The notes under the pieces: generated by a model | What the model was told of the DNA's origin: nothing | Databases searched by the model: none | Seen by the model: only the letters and a program-made list of their open reading frames with translations | Assembly: GCA_964536135.1 (NCBI GenBank) | Contig: CAZHVM010000001.1 | Span: 46,639 to 110,638, forward strand | Reading direction: 5' to 3' | Source of the DNA: JAKPKF01 sp964536135 | GTDB taxonomy: Bacteria > Patescibacteriota > Dojkabacteria > SC72 | Length of the DNA: 64,000 nt | In this document: positions 16,318 through 24,639 of the stretch, piece after piece | How the letters are laid out: the number at the start of each line of letters is the position of its first letter | How positions within the stretch are numbered: position 1 is the first letter of the stretch | Position numbers and translations under genes: made by a program

Positions 16318-17764
16318 GAAGATAAAAGAAATATTGGGATTAAATAGACGAAACCAAGAATATGTTCGTCCCTTAAATTCCCCCTCATCCAAAAGGATTG
16401 CAGACAACAAAATCCTTACAAAGAAAGTCCTCGCAAGGGAAAATATTAATACTCCTGAAGTTTACAAACTAATTAGAACGAAAAAACAGCTCCAATTCCT
16501 AGACTTTGAATCCTTACCAAACAGTTTTGTCATAAAACCAAACCAAGGGACAGGTGGTAACGGTATCGTAGTACTCTACGGTAAGAAAAAAGGTCAAACA
16601 GCCTGGATTAGACCAAGCGGAGAGATAATGACCGCAAGGGACATTACAGTACACATAGAGAATATAATCGAAGGAAGATACTCCATGGGCTCTAGAAAAG
16701 ATATCGCAATCATAGAGGAAAGAGTCAAAACGGATCCATTTCTCAAACAATATTCCTACAAAGGAGTCCCAGATATCAGGATAATTGGATACAACCAAGT
16801 TCCAATAATGGCAATGATGAGACTTCCAACAAAGAAATCAAACGGTACAGCAAACCTACATTCAGGAGCAATATGTACTGGTATAGATATCAGCTCTGGT
16901 ATAACAACCTACTCTATGCACATGCAAGAAAAAAGTCTCGTAAGTGACTCGTATGAAATGATAGATTCTACACTAGATTTGAAAGAAAACAGGAAACTCT
17001 CAGGGATCCAAATTCCTTACTGGGAGGAGATATTGGAGATAGCTGTTAAATGCCAAAAAGCTAGCAAATTAGGATACATAGGAGTAGATATAGCCCTAGA
17101 TGCAGAGAAAGGGCCCGTTGTTTTTGAACTAAATGCTAGACCAGGCCTTGGTATACAGGTAGCAAACCAAGCAGGATTAAGATGGAGACTTGAGAAAGTT
17201 AAAGGTATTGAAATTAAAAGTATGAAGCACGGTATAAGAGTAGCAAAAAATCTCTTCGGAGGAGAAGTTGAAGAAAGTATTGAAGCTATTAGTGGAAGAA
17301 AAGTTGTAAATATTAACGAAAAAATCTTTCTCTACTATAAGACACCTGTCTCTAAGAAGAAGAATGACCCTCAAAATCGTGAAGCTATAAGAGTATTTGT
17401 AGATACAGGCCTAATAACATCCCGTATAAACAAAACTCTCGCTTCTAGGATAGGCTTTTTCGAAGCAATTAAATATTTCTACTCCCTCTCTATCCCCAAA
17501 AAGTTTGAAAGCTTCAAAGAGGCTCAAGAATATATAGATTCTAACCAATCCACCATTATAGGACACCCAGATATCCTAAGAGTCGCCAAAATCGTAGAAG
17601 AGGGTGCCATAAAGACAAGACCAGTCATATGTGTACATACAAAAATAGCCAGTGAGGAGAAAGAAATAGAGATGGTGGTAACAGAAGATACCACATATAA
17701 TGTAGTAATAGGAAGAAATGAACTTAAAGGATACTTAATAGATACATCTAAAACATTTAAATAG
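16304..17764 (+). CDS. Alpha-L-glutamate-ligase-like ATP-grasp fused to a retropepsin-like protease domain
   Basis: Residues about 1-330 form an ATP-grasp ligase related to RimK. They carry the glycine-rich ATP loop in VIKPNQGTGGNG (near 78-89) and the metal site in VFELNARPG (near 273). Residues about 335-486 match the RimB/putative zinc-protease family (PF05618-like): VDTG near 365 supplies the retropepsin aspartate, and the domain closes with VVIGRNELKGYLIDTSKTF. The two activities are commonly encoded by neighbouring genes; here they are one 486-residue chain. A ligase joined to a protease suggests that one protein both attaches and trims an amino acid or peptide. Substrate unknown. One base separates it from the next gene. 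Confidence 0.85.
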   Translation: MLKSKKIKEILGLNRRNQEYVRPLNSPSSKRIADNKILTKKVLARENINTPEVYKLIRTKKQLQFLDFESLPNSFVIKPNQGTGGNGIVVLYGKKKGQTAWIRPSGEIMTARDITVHIENIIEGRYSMGSRKDIAIIEERVKTDPFLKQYSYKGVPDIRIIGYNQVPIMAMMRLPTKKSNGTANLHSGAICTGIDISSGITTYSMHMQEKSLVSDSYEMIDSTLDLKENRKLSGIQIPYWEEILEIAVKCQKASKLGYIGVDIALDAEKGPVVFELNARPGLGIQVANQAGLRWRLEKVKGIEIKSMKHGIRVAKNLFGGEVEESIEAISGRKVVNINEKIFLYYKTPVSKKKNDPQNREAIRVFVDTGLITSRINKTLASRIGFFEAIKYFYSLSIPKKFESFKEAQEYIDSNQSTIIGHPDILRVAKIVEEGAIKTRPVICVHTKIASEEKEIEMVVTEDTTYNVVIGRNELKGYLIDTSKTFK

Positions 17765-17765
17765 T

Positions 17766-18758
17766 ATGACAAAATATGAAGAATATTTAAAAGAAGCAGG
17801 AAATGTACATTTGGCTTACTACCTTGAAGCTGCAGATGAGCTTGGTATTGAGTACGAGATTGTTGTACGTAGCCTACTCGCTAGATTTACATACCAAGAT
17901 AAACACTGGTTCATAATCAATACAGTAACTCCGCTTACCCCATCCCCAGGAACTACCATTGCAAAAAGAAAATATCTTACAAATCTGGTGCTTAGCAGAG
18001 CAGATATAGATGTACCTAGACAACAAGCACTTGGAAGTGCCATAGATGCAATCAAATTCTTTAACAAATACAAGAATGTTGTCATTAAACCATCTCAACA
18101 GTTAGGTGGTATTGGTGTCACCATGCTCCCAGAGACTGAAGAGCAGGTTATCGAGGCATACGAAGGTGCATTACAAAAAAGTAATGCAAAAGGAGCAGTA
18201 AAAGTACTAGGTGAAGAGTTCATAAAAGGAGAAAATTACAGATTCCTAGTAGTTGGAGATCAAGTGGTAGGAATAGTATGGAGAAAGGCACCAATAGTTA
18301 TTGGTGATAGTAAAAACACTATAAGGGAACTGATTGATATTAAGAATAAAGAGCGAAGAATGCTCGTATTAAAGCCTATTCCCATCGACACAGAAGTTGA
18401 GATAAGACTTCGAAACCAGGATCTTACATTGGACTCAATTCCAGAAGAAGGCAAAGAGGTTGTTCTTAGATACAACTGTAACCTAACCACTGGTGGAACT
18501 ACAGAAGAATGCTCTTCCATAGTTGACCCATACTACAAACAACTTGCAGTTTCCGCCGTCAAAGAACTTGGCCTTGAATTTGGGGGTGTAGATATCATTG
18601 CACAGGACATTACAAAACAAGATAAGTGTGGAATTAACGAAATAAACTACAATCCGGGCCTTAGATTACATTACAAGGTAAACAAAGGGCAAATTGTAAG
18701 AGTAGCGATTCCAATAATGGAGTATATTAGAGATAAATATATAAATTCAATCAAATAA
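17766..18758 (+). CDS. ATP-grasp ligase, cyanophycin-synthetase/GshF type
   Basis: The 330-residue protein is an ATP-grasp domain with little else. NVVIKPSQQLGGIGV (near 105-119) is the ATP loop. The CphA/GshF-specific stretch GDSKNTIRELIDIKNKERR (near 177-195) follows, then LRYNCNLTTGGTTEEC, and the metal-binding INEINYNPGLR near 290. Cyanophycin synthetases and bifunctional glutathione synthetases use this module to join amino acids to a peptide through an acyl phosphate. The Mur-ligase half of CphA is absent. It lies two bases before the next ligase, a relative with extra domains, so the pair may act in sequence. Confidence 0.86.
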   Translation: MTKYEEYLKEAGNVHLAYYLEAADELGIEYEIVVRSLLARFTYQDKHWFIINTVTPLTPSPGTTIAKRKYLTNLVLSRADIDVPRQQALGSAIDAIKFFNKYKNVVIKPSQQLGGIGVTMLPETEEQVIEAYEGALQKSNAKGAVKVLGEEFIKGENYRFLVVGDQVVGIVWRKAPIVIGDSKNTIRELIDIKNKERRMLVLKPIPIDTEVEIRLRNQDLTLDSIPEEGKEVVLRYNCNLTTGGTTEECSSIVDPYYKQLAVSAVKELGLEFGGVDIIAQDITKQDKCGINEINYNPGLRLHYKVNKGQIVRVAIPIMEYIRDKYINSIK

Positions 18759-18760
18759 AT

Positions 18761-20431
18761 ATGGTCAAAGTAATACAAGGATTAAATCTAGAGAACAAAA
18801 CTTCCATTATCGAGATTAATACAATTAAGACAGATAATTTAGAGAAAATTCTCCGATTAATACACTCCTTTCATCCAATATTCTTCGAAGAATATAAATA
18901 TGAAGAAAATACACTCAAGATATACTCTAATCTGCCCTTCCTTTGGGAAGAGCTAGGTAAAGTACTGGAGCAGGATTTAATATATGACAAAGCATTAGAA
19001 CAATGCCTAGAGATTATTAGAATTCGAGTTTCCTCAATGTCCACCATACCCCTACTCTTTGCAGCACATAAACTTGGCTATGAAACAACCCCAACAATGG
19101 CTGGGAAAGAACCTTTGTCTTACACACCCTCTTTTAACCGTCACTACACAATAGGATGTGGAAAAGGCTCAGAAATAATCTACTCCATCTCCTCTTCCAA
19201 AGATTCTAAGATTGCGAAAGAGATTCAAAGAGACAAATGGTCAAGCAACCTTGTTATAGAGAAATTAGGCTTGCCTCTTCCAGCATGGGAAATTATAGAT
19301 TCGTTCACAGAGATAGAAGAAATTTGGAGACATTTTAACAAACCAGTAGTTATCAAACCAACTGGTCTAACAGGAGGAAGCGGTGTTTCAGTAGGAATTA
19401 AAACAATCGAAGAGGCAAAAGAAGCGTATAAATATGCAAAGGAAATGGTAGATGCTAAACTTAGAAAAGATTGGCAAACCAAGGTAATGATACAGGAACA
19501 AGTAAGCGGAGAAGATTACAGGATCCTTGTTATAGATGGCCATTTAGAAGTAGTGACGAAGAGAATACCTGCATTTGTAATTGGAAACGGTAAAGATACA
19601 ATAACAAGACTCATAGAAAACACAAACAAAGATCCAAGAAGGGATACAACAAGCCCAGCACATACATTAAAACCAATTGAAATAGATCAACCCTTAAAAG
19701 CATATCTTAAAGAACAAAACCTTGAACTAGATTCCATCCCAGACAAAGACCAAAAAGTACCAGTTAGAAAGGTTGCAAGCATGAGCCAAGGCGGTATAAC
19801 TGAAGACTTTACAGATAAAGTTGCCCCTGAAATTAAAAGCATCGTAGAAAGCATAGCTACCTCTATCCATGCCTTTGCACTAGGTGTAGATGTAATGTGT
19901 AAAGATATCTCCAAGCCTTTAACAAAAGACAATGGAGCCATACTTGAGATTAATACCATGCCAGAGGCATACCTTAACCTCTTCCCAGTCATAGGCACAG
20001 ATCGAGGATATGTTGCAGATACATATATTAAAAAGCTTCTTACAAACAACAAAACAAAGAAGATTGTAGTAATAGGAAATCCTCAGTATGACATCCCTAC
20101 AACATTGAAACAGAAGAAACTCTTGTCTTCCTATTTACGAAATGAAAATACCGTAGGAGAATACAAAGATGGAGAAATAAGAATAAACTCCTTAACATTA
20201 AACAAAGATTTAACAAAAAGACAGGGTGTAGAAGCACTTAAACTTAACGCTTCTCTAGATGCAATTATAATTCACCACAGAAATTGGGAAGAAGTAATAA
20301 AAGATGGTTTAGGATTAAACAAAATAGACCTACTCATGATTGAATCTTCCCTGAAGGAGAACACAGAGTATATGAAAATAATAAAAAGATACAAACGAAA
20401 AGGATTAATATCTAAAATTAAAACATTCTAG
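18761..20431 (+). CDS. Cyanophycin-synthetase-like ATP-grasp protein with vestigial Mur-ligase domain
   Basis: The 556 residues follow the order of cyanophycin synthetase but are much shorter than its usual 870-900. They comprise an N-terminal region (about 1-160), an ATP-grasp (VVIKPTGLTGGSGV near 195-208; GNGKDTITRLIENTNKDPRR near 285; metal site LEINTMPEAY near 395), and a C-terminal stretch (about 425-556). The C-terminal stretch aligns by eye with the first part of the CphA Mur-ligase domain, but the GTNGKTT P-loop is replaced by NPQYDIPTT and everything after the early Rossmann part is gone. So one of the two ATP sites looks lost. MPEAY replaces the usual NPG. Two bases separate it from each neighbour. 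Confidence 0.82.
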   Translation: MVKVIQGLNLENKTSIIEINTIKTDNLEKILRLIHSFHPIFFEEYKYEENTLKIYSNLPFLWEELGKVLEQDLIYDKALEQCLEIIRIRVSSMSTIPLLFAAHKLGYETTPTMAGKEPLSYTPSFNRHYTIGCGKGSEIIYSISSSKDSKIAKEIQRDKWSSNLVIEKLGLPLPAWEIIDSFTEIEEIWRHFNKPVVIKPTGLTGGSGVSVGIKTIEEAKEAYKYAKEMVDAKLRKDWQTKVMIQEQVSGEDYRILVIDGHLEVVTKRIPAFVIGNGKDTITRLIENTNKDPRRDTTSPAHTLKPIEIDQPLKAYLKEQNLELDSIPDKDQKVPVRKVASMSQGGITEDFTDKVAPEIKSIVESIATSIHAFALGVDVMCKDISKPLTKDNGAILEINTMPEAYLNLFPVIGTDRGYVADTYIKKLLTNNKTKKIVVIGNPQYDIPTTLKQKKLLSSYLRNENTVGEYKDGEIRINSLTLNKDLTKRQGVEALKLNASLDAIIIHHRNWEEVIKDGLGLNKIDLLMIESSLKENTEYMKIIKRYKRKGLISKIKTF

Positions 20432-20433
20432 CA

Positions 20434-21378
20434 ATGAAATATCTAGTAATCGACAAAAGACAGAGAGTGAAAGAAATGGAAATACCTACCGCTTCTTCTA
20501 GGATATTGGAGGAGTTAAAAAAGAAAGATATACCAGCAGATTTCGTTTACAACGATGAGATAGAGATGCTTTTCATGGCAGGTTCCACGCAGATTAAAGC
20601 AAAGGGAATAGACGTAAAGGAGTACACGCACATCATTTTTAGAGGTCATGCACTTCACAACGATAGGGAGTATGCACTAAAAAGATACATCATAGACTAC
20701 ATTGAGCAATATAATAGTGACAACCCAGAAAAAAAAGTGCTCATACAAAATTCCAAAGCAATTAAGAAATTGCCATATTATAATAAGGTAGCCATTTCTT
20801 TACTTTGTTCACAATATAACCTCCCCTACTTTCAGACATATTACAGAACAGATGGTAAATATCTAGAGCCTAGAGATATGCTAAAAGAATATCCTTTAAT
20901 AATCAAAGAGTATGCTGGAATCAATAGAGTCGAGATAATAGATGGAGAGGAGAAGATTAAAAAAAATGTTTACAAATTAGAAAAAGATGAAGATTTTAAA
21001 CAAGAGGGATTAAAGGAGCAAGATTTAAGTAGCTTCTTCTTACAAGAATTTTCCAATACCGCAGAGGATTACAGAATATTTGTTAAATTAGGTAGGGTTG
21101 TTGGTGGATGGAAAAGGACTGCATCTAAGGGGTTTATGACAGTAAATAAGGGAATCTATGAAATGTATAATAATCCCGATAAAGAAATCACAGCTATTGC
21201 AGAAAAGATGGCTTCTGTATTAGAGGCCGATTTTATAGCTGTAGATTTTATGTATATGAATGGAAAGCCTTGTATACAGGAAATAAGCTTACATCCAGGA
21301 TTTAAAGCTTATGAGACTAAGATAGAAGGAGAACCTGTTAACATAGCAGAAGCTATAATAACTGCATTTTCAGATTAG
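20434..21378 (+). CDS. RimK-like ATP-grasp protein with altered catalytic residues
   Basis: The 314 residues have the RimK-type ATP-grasp layout. The lysine-bearing strand PLIIKEYAG (near 153-161) and the C-terminal FIAVDFMYMNGKPCIQEISLHPGFKAYE match the RimK ending NEVNSSPGFKGLE. Two changes stand out: the flexible glycine-rich loop is replaced by YAGINRVEI, and the metal-ligand asparagine of E-x-N is serine (QEIS). It may be a diverged ligase or a non-catalytic partner of the other ligases. It is the last gene of the operon, and its stop codon overlaps that of the convergent metallopeptidase gene. Confidence 0.75.
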   Translation: MKYLVIDKRQRVKEMEIPTASSRILEELKKKDIPADFVYNDEIEMLFMAGSTQIKAKGIDVKEYTHIIFRGHALHNDREYALKRYIIDYIEQYNSDNPEKKVLIQNSKAIKKLPYYNKVAISLLCSQYNLPYFQTYYRTDGKYLEPRDMLKEYPLIIKEYAGINRVEIIDGEEKIKKNVYKLEKDEDFKQEGLKEQDLSSFFLQEFSNTAEDYRIFVKLGRVVGGWKRTASKGFMTVNKGIYEMYNNPDKEITAIAEKMASVLEADFIAVDFMYMNGKPCIQEISLHPGFKAYETKIEGEPVNIAEAIITAFSD

Positions 21379-22538
21379 ATTCCTGCCTTTATAAATATCT
21401 CCATCCAGTCACTCTTAGTTGGAATCTTACCTGCTTTAGGTATTAATCCCTCATCCACCCATTCGCACTGCTTAAAACTAATTTTCCCCGAATATAATTT
21501 CTGATACAAAGTAGAATCCTCTTCTAATTTCTTCATTACTTTTCTTAATCCTCTGAAATAAACAACATCCTTTGCATAAATACCAGGATATGAAGTGTCC
21601 GACAAACCTCTCTTCACCCTATATGCTATATCAAAGGCCCCTAGTTTAGAGAAATTACCCAAAAGTACATTGTAAAGCTGTCTAAATGACAGCTCCTCTC
21701 CGACATATATAGCCCATGCTAAACCTGCTTTATTTTTTAGTGATTTCTCAGGTAAAAGACCCATATTATTCTCATTCCATGAAGCTAATCCCTCCTCTAT
21801 ATCTAAATAGCTTGCAAGATTTGGTTTACTTATAGCCTCAAATCCACTCTTTTGGCCATAGTACGAACGAAGAGCATGAGTGCCTACCTCATGTATCAAA
21901 GTCTTTCTAAGTTGAAATCTACTCTTACTAATATTTCCATCCACAAGTACTTCCTTCCTCTTAACCCCTACTTTAACTCCATTCTTAGCGATATTTAAAG
22001 ACTTATTTACAGACCAACCCTCCAGCCCTAATTCTTTAAATACAACATTAAAAACAGAAACTATTCTGTCATACCCCAACATTTCTGGATCTTTCTCGTT
22101 ATCTTCCTTTGCCAAATTATATTTCCCATATTTGCCTCGCAGGACTCTAGCTGAATTTCTAAAAAGCTTAGCCGAAGGTTTACCATACCTAGCGACAGAG
22201 ATATCTGTTACTGCTTCATTGTTCCCTACTGCATGCATAAGATCACTTGCTTCTCTCTTTGAATCTATAAGATCTATGTAAAAATTCGAAATCCTTGGAT
22301 CTACATCTGAGATCTCTTTTACAGCTGAAAGTTCTTTAAGAATTTCTCTGTTTTTGTTTTTTACTATCCTATATTGAAATTGAGGCTCATATGTCTCTGA
22401 AGCAAAAAACTTTTTCTTCTCTGAATTCAAATTGGTTGGAGTAAATACTAATGCAATTGGAATTTTTAACTCTCCAAGGAGCTTTGTTACTTCCCCCACT
22501 TTCATAGTTTTCTTGGCTTTTCTAAAGAATATATTCAT
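21375..22538 (-). CDS. DUF1704 (QEGLA/MATCAP-type) zinc carboxypeptidase-like protein
   Basis: The 387 residues carry HEVGTH near residue 217, which is the HExxxH zinc motif of DUF1704 proteins, followed about 28 residues later by EEGLAS, the family E-E/Q-GLA motif. The eukaryotic MATCAP members of this family remove a C-terminal tyrosine from tubulin. Bacterial members often sit next to ATP-grasp ligases, as here. The likely activity is release of a C-terminal amino acid or peptide added by the ligases; this is inferred. The gene is convergent with the operon and shares its 3' end with the RimK-like gene, so the two transcripts would overlap. Confidence 0.82.
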   Translation of the reverse strand: MNIFFRKAKKTMKVGEVTKLLGELKIPIALVFTPTNLNSEKKKFFASETYEPQFQYRIVKNKNREILKELSAVKEISDVDPRISNFYIDLIDSKREASDLMHAVGNNEAVTDISVARYGKPSAKLFRNSARVLRGKYGKYNLAKEDNEKDPEMLGYDRIVSVFNVVFKELGLEGWSVNKSLNIAKNGVKVGVKRKEVLVDGNISKSRFQLRKTLIHEVGTHALRSYYGQKSGFEAISKPNLASYLDIEEGLASWNENNMGLLPEKSLKNKAGLAWAIYVGEELSFRQLYNVLLGNFSKLGAFDIAYRVKRGLSDTSYPGIYAKDVVYFRGLRKVMKKLEEDSTLYQKLYSGKISFKQCEWVDEGLIPKAGKIPTKSDWMEIFIKAGI

Positions 22539-22572
22539 AGTTAATATTTACATAAATGGAAATAAAAAGGAA

Positions 22573-23592
22573 CTATCTTCTAAACTCTCGGTTAAAGGTA
22601 AACTTTCTATCTCCTGCTGCAAGAAGTTCCAGAGCTATACCCGTGCCTTTTGCTACACAAAATGCTGGATCATCTGCTACATGAGATGGAACACCTGTTG
22701 CTTTAGTGAAAAGTCTGTCTAGATTTCGCAACATTGCCGTACCACCACTCATTACCATACCTCTGTCAATAATGTCTGCAGAAAGTTCTGGTGGAGTTTT
22801 CTCCAAAACTGATTGTATACTCTTTATGATACTTCTAAGAGGTCTTTCTACTGCTTTGGCTATATCGTTTGAGTCTACAACAATGGATTTTGGCATACCT
22901 GCGCCAACATCTCTACCTCTTACTTCCATTTCTTTTGGATCTTTTACTTCAAGTGCTGAACCAATCTTAATCTTTACTCTCTCTGCCGTCTGTTCCCCAA
23001 TTAAAAGACCTTTCTTTTTTCTCATATACATAATGATTGCTTCATTTATGGCATCTCCTGCTACTCGTAGAGAATCGTATTCTACAATTCCGTCTAATGA
23101 CATAACTGCTACCTCTGTTGTTCCACCACCCATATTTATAATCATGTTACCTGAAGATGTATGAATTGGAAGCTCTGCTCCAAGTGCAGCAAGAAGTGGC
23201 TCTGGCATAAGGGTTATCTCTTTAGCTCCCACAGCATTTGCAGCCTTAAGAACAGCTCTTTCTTCCACAGAAGTAATTCCGGCAGGTACGCTTATTACCA
23301 CATCTGGTTTAAAGAACCTAGATTTACCAAGTGCCTTATCAAAGAAAAATCTTAGTAATGCTTCAGTCACTCTAGAATCTGCTATAACTCCATTTCTAAG
23401 TGGTCTTTTAGCAACAATATTCTCGGGGGTTTTTCCAATCATTTCTTTAGCTTCGTTACCTACTGCTACTACAGTAAATTTGTTCACATCTATAGCAACA
23501 ACTGTTGGTTCTACAAATACTATACCCTCCCCCTGAACAAAAACCACAGAGTTTGCAGTACCTAAATCAATACCTAATTTCTTTGCAAACAT
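22573..23592 (-). CDS. Second MreB/Mbl-type actin homolog
   Basis: The 339 residues have the MreB phosphate-1 motif (KLGIDLGTANSVVFVQGEG), phosphate 2 (NMIINMGGGTTEVAV) and adenosine motif (MVMSGGTAMLRNLDRL). It differs clearly from the MreB at 6176-7231 and is not linked to mreC/mreD, as for Mbl or MreBH paralogs. In phosphate 2 an Asn replaces the usual Asp of D-I/M-GGG (NMGGG), which may lower ATP hydrolysis. A TATAAT box ends 11 bases before the ATG. It lies 34 bases upstream of the DUF1704 gene on the same strand, so the two may be co-transcribed. Confidence 0.93.
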   Translation of the reverse strand: MFAKKLGIDLGTANSVVFVQGEGIVFVEPTVVAIDVNKFTVVAVGNEAKEMIGKTPENIVAKRPLRNGVIADSRVTEALLRFFFDKALGKSRFFKPDVVISVPAGITSVEERAVLKAANAVGAKEITLMPEPLLAALGAELPIHTSSGNMIINMGGGTTEVAVMSLDGIVEYDSLRVAGDAINEAIIMYMRKKKGLLIGEQTAERVKIKIGSALEVKDPKEMEVRGRDVGAGMPKSIVVDSNDIAKAVERPLRSIIKSIQSVLEKTPPELSADIIDRGMVMSGGTAMLRNLDRLFTKATGVPSHVADDPAFCVAKGTGIALELLAAGDRKFTFNREFRR

Positions 23593-23610
23593 AATAATTC
23601 AATATTATAA

Positions 23611-24591
23611 CTAGAATCCCATAGCTTCTAAAACTCTTGCCTCTGTCTCAGATGCTACTCGTTGGGCGTTTTTCTCTCCACTTTCCAAGAGATCGTAAAT
23701 ATATTCATCCCCTTTCCTATCTATTTCTGCTCTCTTTGCTCTAATTGGTTCCAAGAATGTTTCTATTGCGTTGAACAGTTTTGTCTTTACCTCTACATCA
23801 CCAACGTTACCTTTTTTATACCTCTCTTTCAAATCTAAAATCTCTTCTTTATTTGGATTAAAGTAATCATGGTATATAAACACGGGATTTCCGTCCACTT
23901 CGCCAGGATCATTAGGATGTATTCTGTTTGGATCTGTGTACATAGACATAACCTTTTTCCTTACTGTCTCTGTATCGTCCGTAAAATATATGCCTCCTGT
24001 AGATTTTCCACTTTTCCCCTGCCCATCAAGACCAACCACGATATCTCCAATTAACCCCTTTGGTACATTGAAAACTTTCCCATATAAAGAATTAAAACTT
24101 AAAGCCAAATCATGAGCAATCTCAACATTCGCTTCGTTATCCTTCCCAACAGGAACAAGATCTGCATTCATTATTAAAATATCTGAAGCCATTAAAACAG
24201 GATATCCCATCAATCCATAAGTAAGCTTATAGCCTAAGCCGAGCTTTTCTTTTAACATTGGCTGTCTTTCTAACTCAGGCATTTTAATTAACATTGAAAG
24301 AATAGTATTCAATCTATAGATCTGAGGAATACGAGATTGTCTATAAAAAGTAATAACCTTCAGATCTAGTCCAAGGCTTAAATAAGTCCTCATCAAATTT
24401 AAGGTGTTTTGCTTTATCTCAGACACATTATCGAAATGTGTCGTCAAGGCGTGATAGTCAGCAATAAAAATAAAGCTGTCAAAATCGTACTGCCTATCTA
24501 TTCTATTTTTCAGGGTACCTACATATGCAGCAATTGGGAAAGTCCCTCCTGTCGCCCTGTCCCCTGTTAAAATTCTTTTCTTATCATTCAT
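23611..24591 (-). CDS. trpS: Tryptophanyl-tRNA synthetase with changed HIGH motif
   Basis: Class Ic synthetase that charges tRNA-Trp. The 326 residues fit TrpRS throughout (FIFIADYHALTTHFD, YPVLMASDILIMNADLVPVGKDNEANVEIAHDLA, DTETVRKKVMSMYTDPNR). The HIGH-equivalent, normally LHLGHY or LHLGNY after a PTG turn, reads TFPIAAYVG (about residues 17-25), so both histidines are lost. The KMSKS loop reads GKSGKS near 193, keeping both lysines. It is the only trpS in the window and lies divergent to the PEGA gene. A TAGAAT box ends 7 bases before the ATG. Confidence 0.9.
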   Translation of the reverse strand: MNDKKRILTGDRATGGTFPIAAYVGTLKNRIDRQYDFDSFIFIADYHALTTHFDNVSEIKQNTLNLMRTYLSLGLDLKVITFYRQSRIPQIYRLNTILSMLIKMPELERQPMLKEKLGLGYKLTYGLMGYPVLMASDILIMNADLVPVGKDNEANVEIAHDLALSFNSLYGKVFNVPKGLIGDIVVGLDGQGKSGKSTGGIYFTDDTETVRKKVMSMYTDPNRIHPNDPGEVDGNPVFIYHDYFNPNKEEILDLKERYKKGNVGDVEVKTKLFNAIETFLEPIRAKRAEIDRKGDEYIYDLLESGEKNAQRVASETEARVLEAMGF

Positions 24592-24623
24592 AGCTTACAT
24601 TCTAACAAAATTATCTTGTATTA

Positions 24624-24632
24624 TGCTATACT
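24624..24632 (+). promoter_or_regulatory. Extended -10 promoter of the PEGA gene, leaderless
   Basis: TG (24624-24625), one base, then TATACT (24627-24632) end seven bases before the ATG at 24640. Transcription would start at or next to the start codon. Confidence 0.6.
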
Positions 24633-24639
24633 TTTCGAG

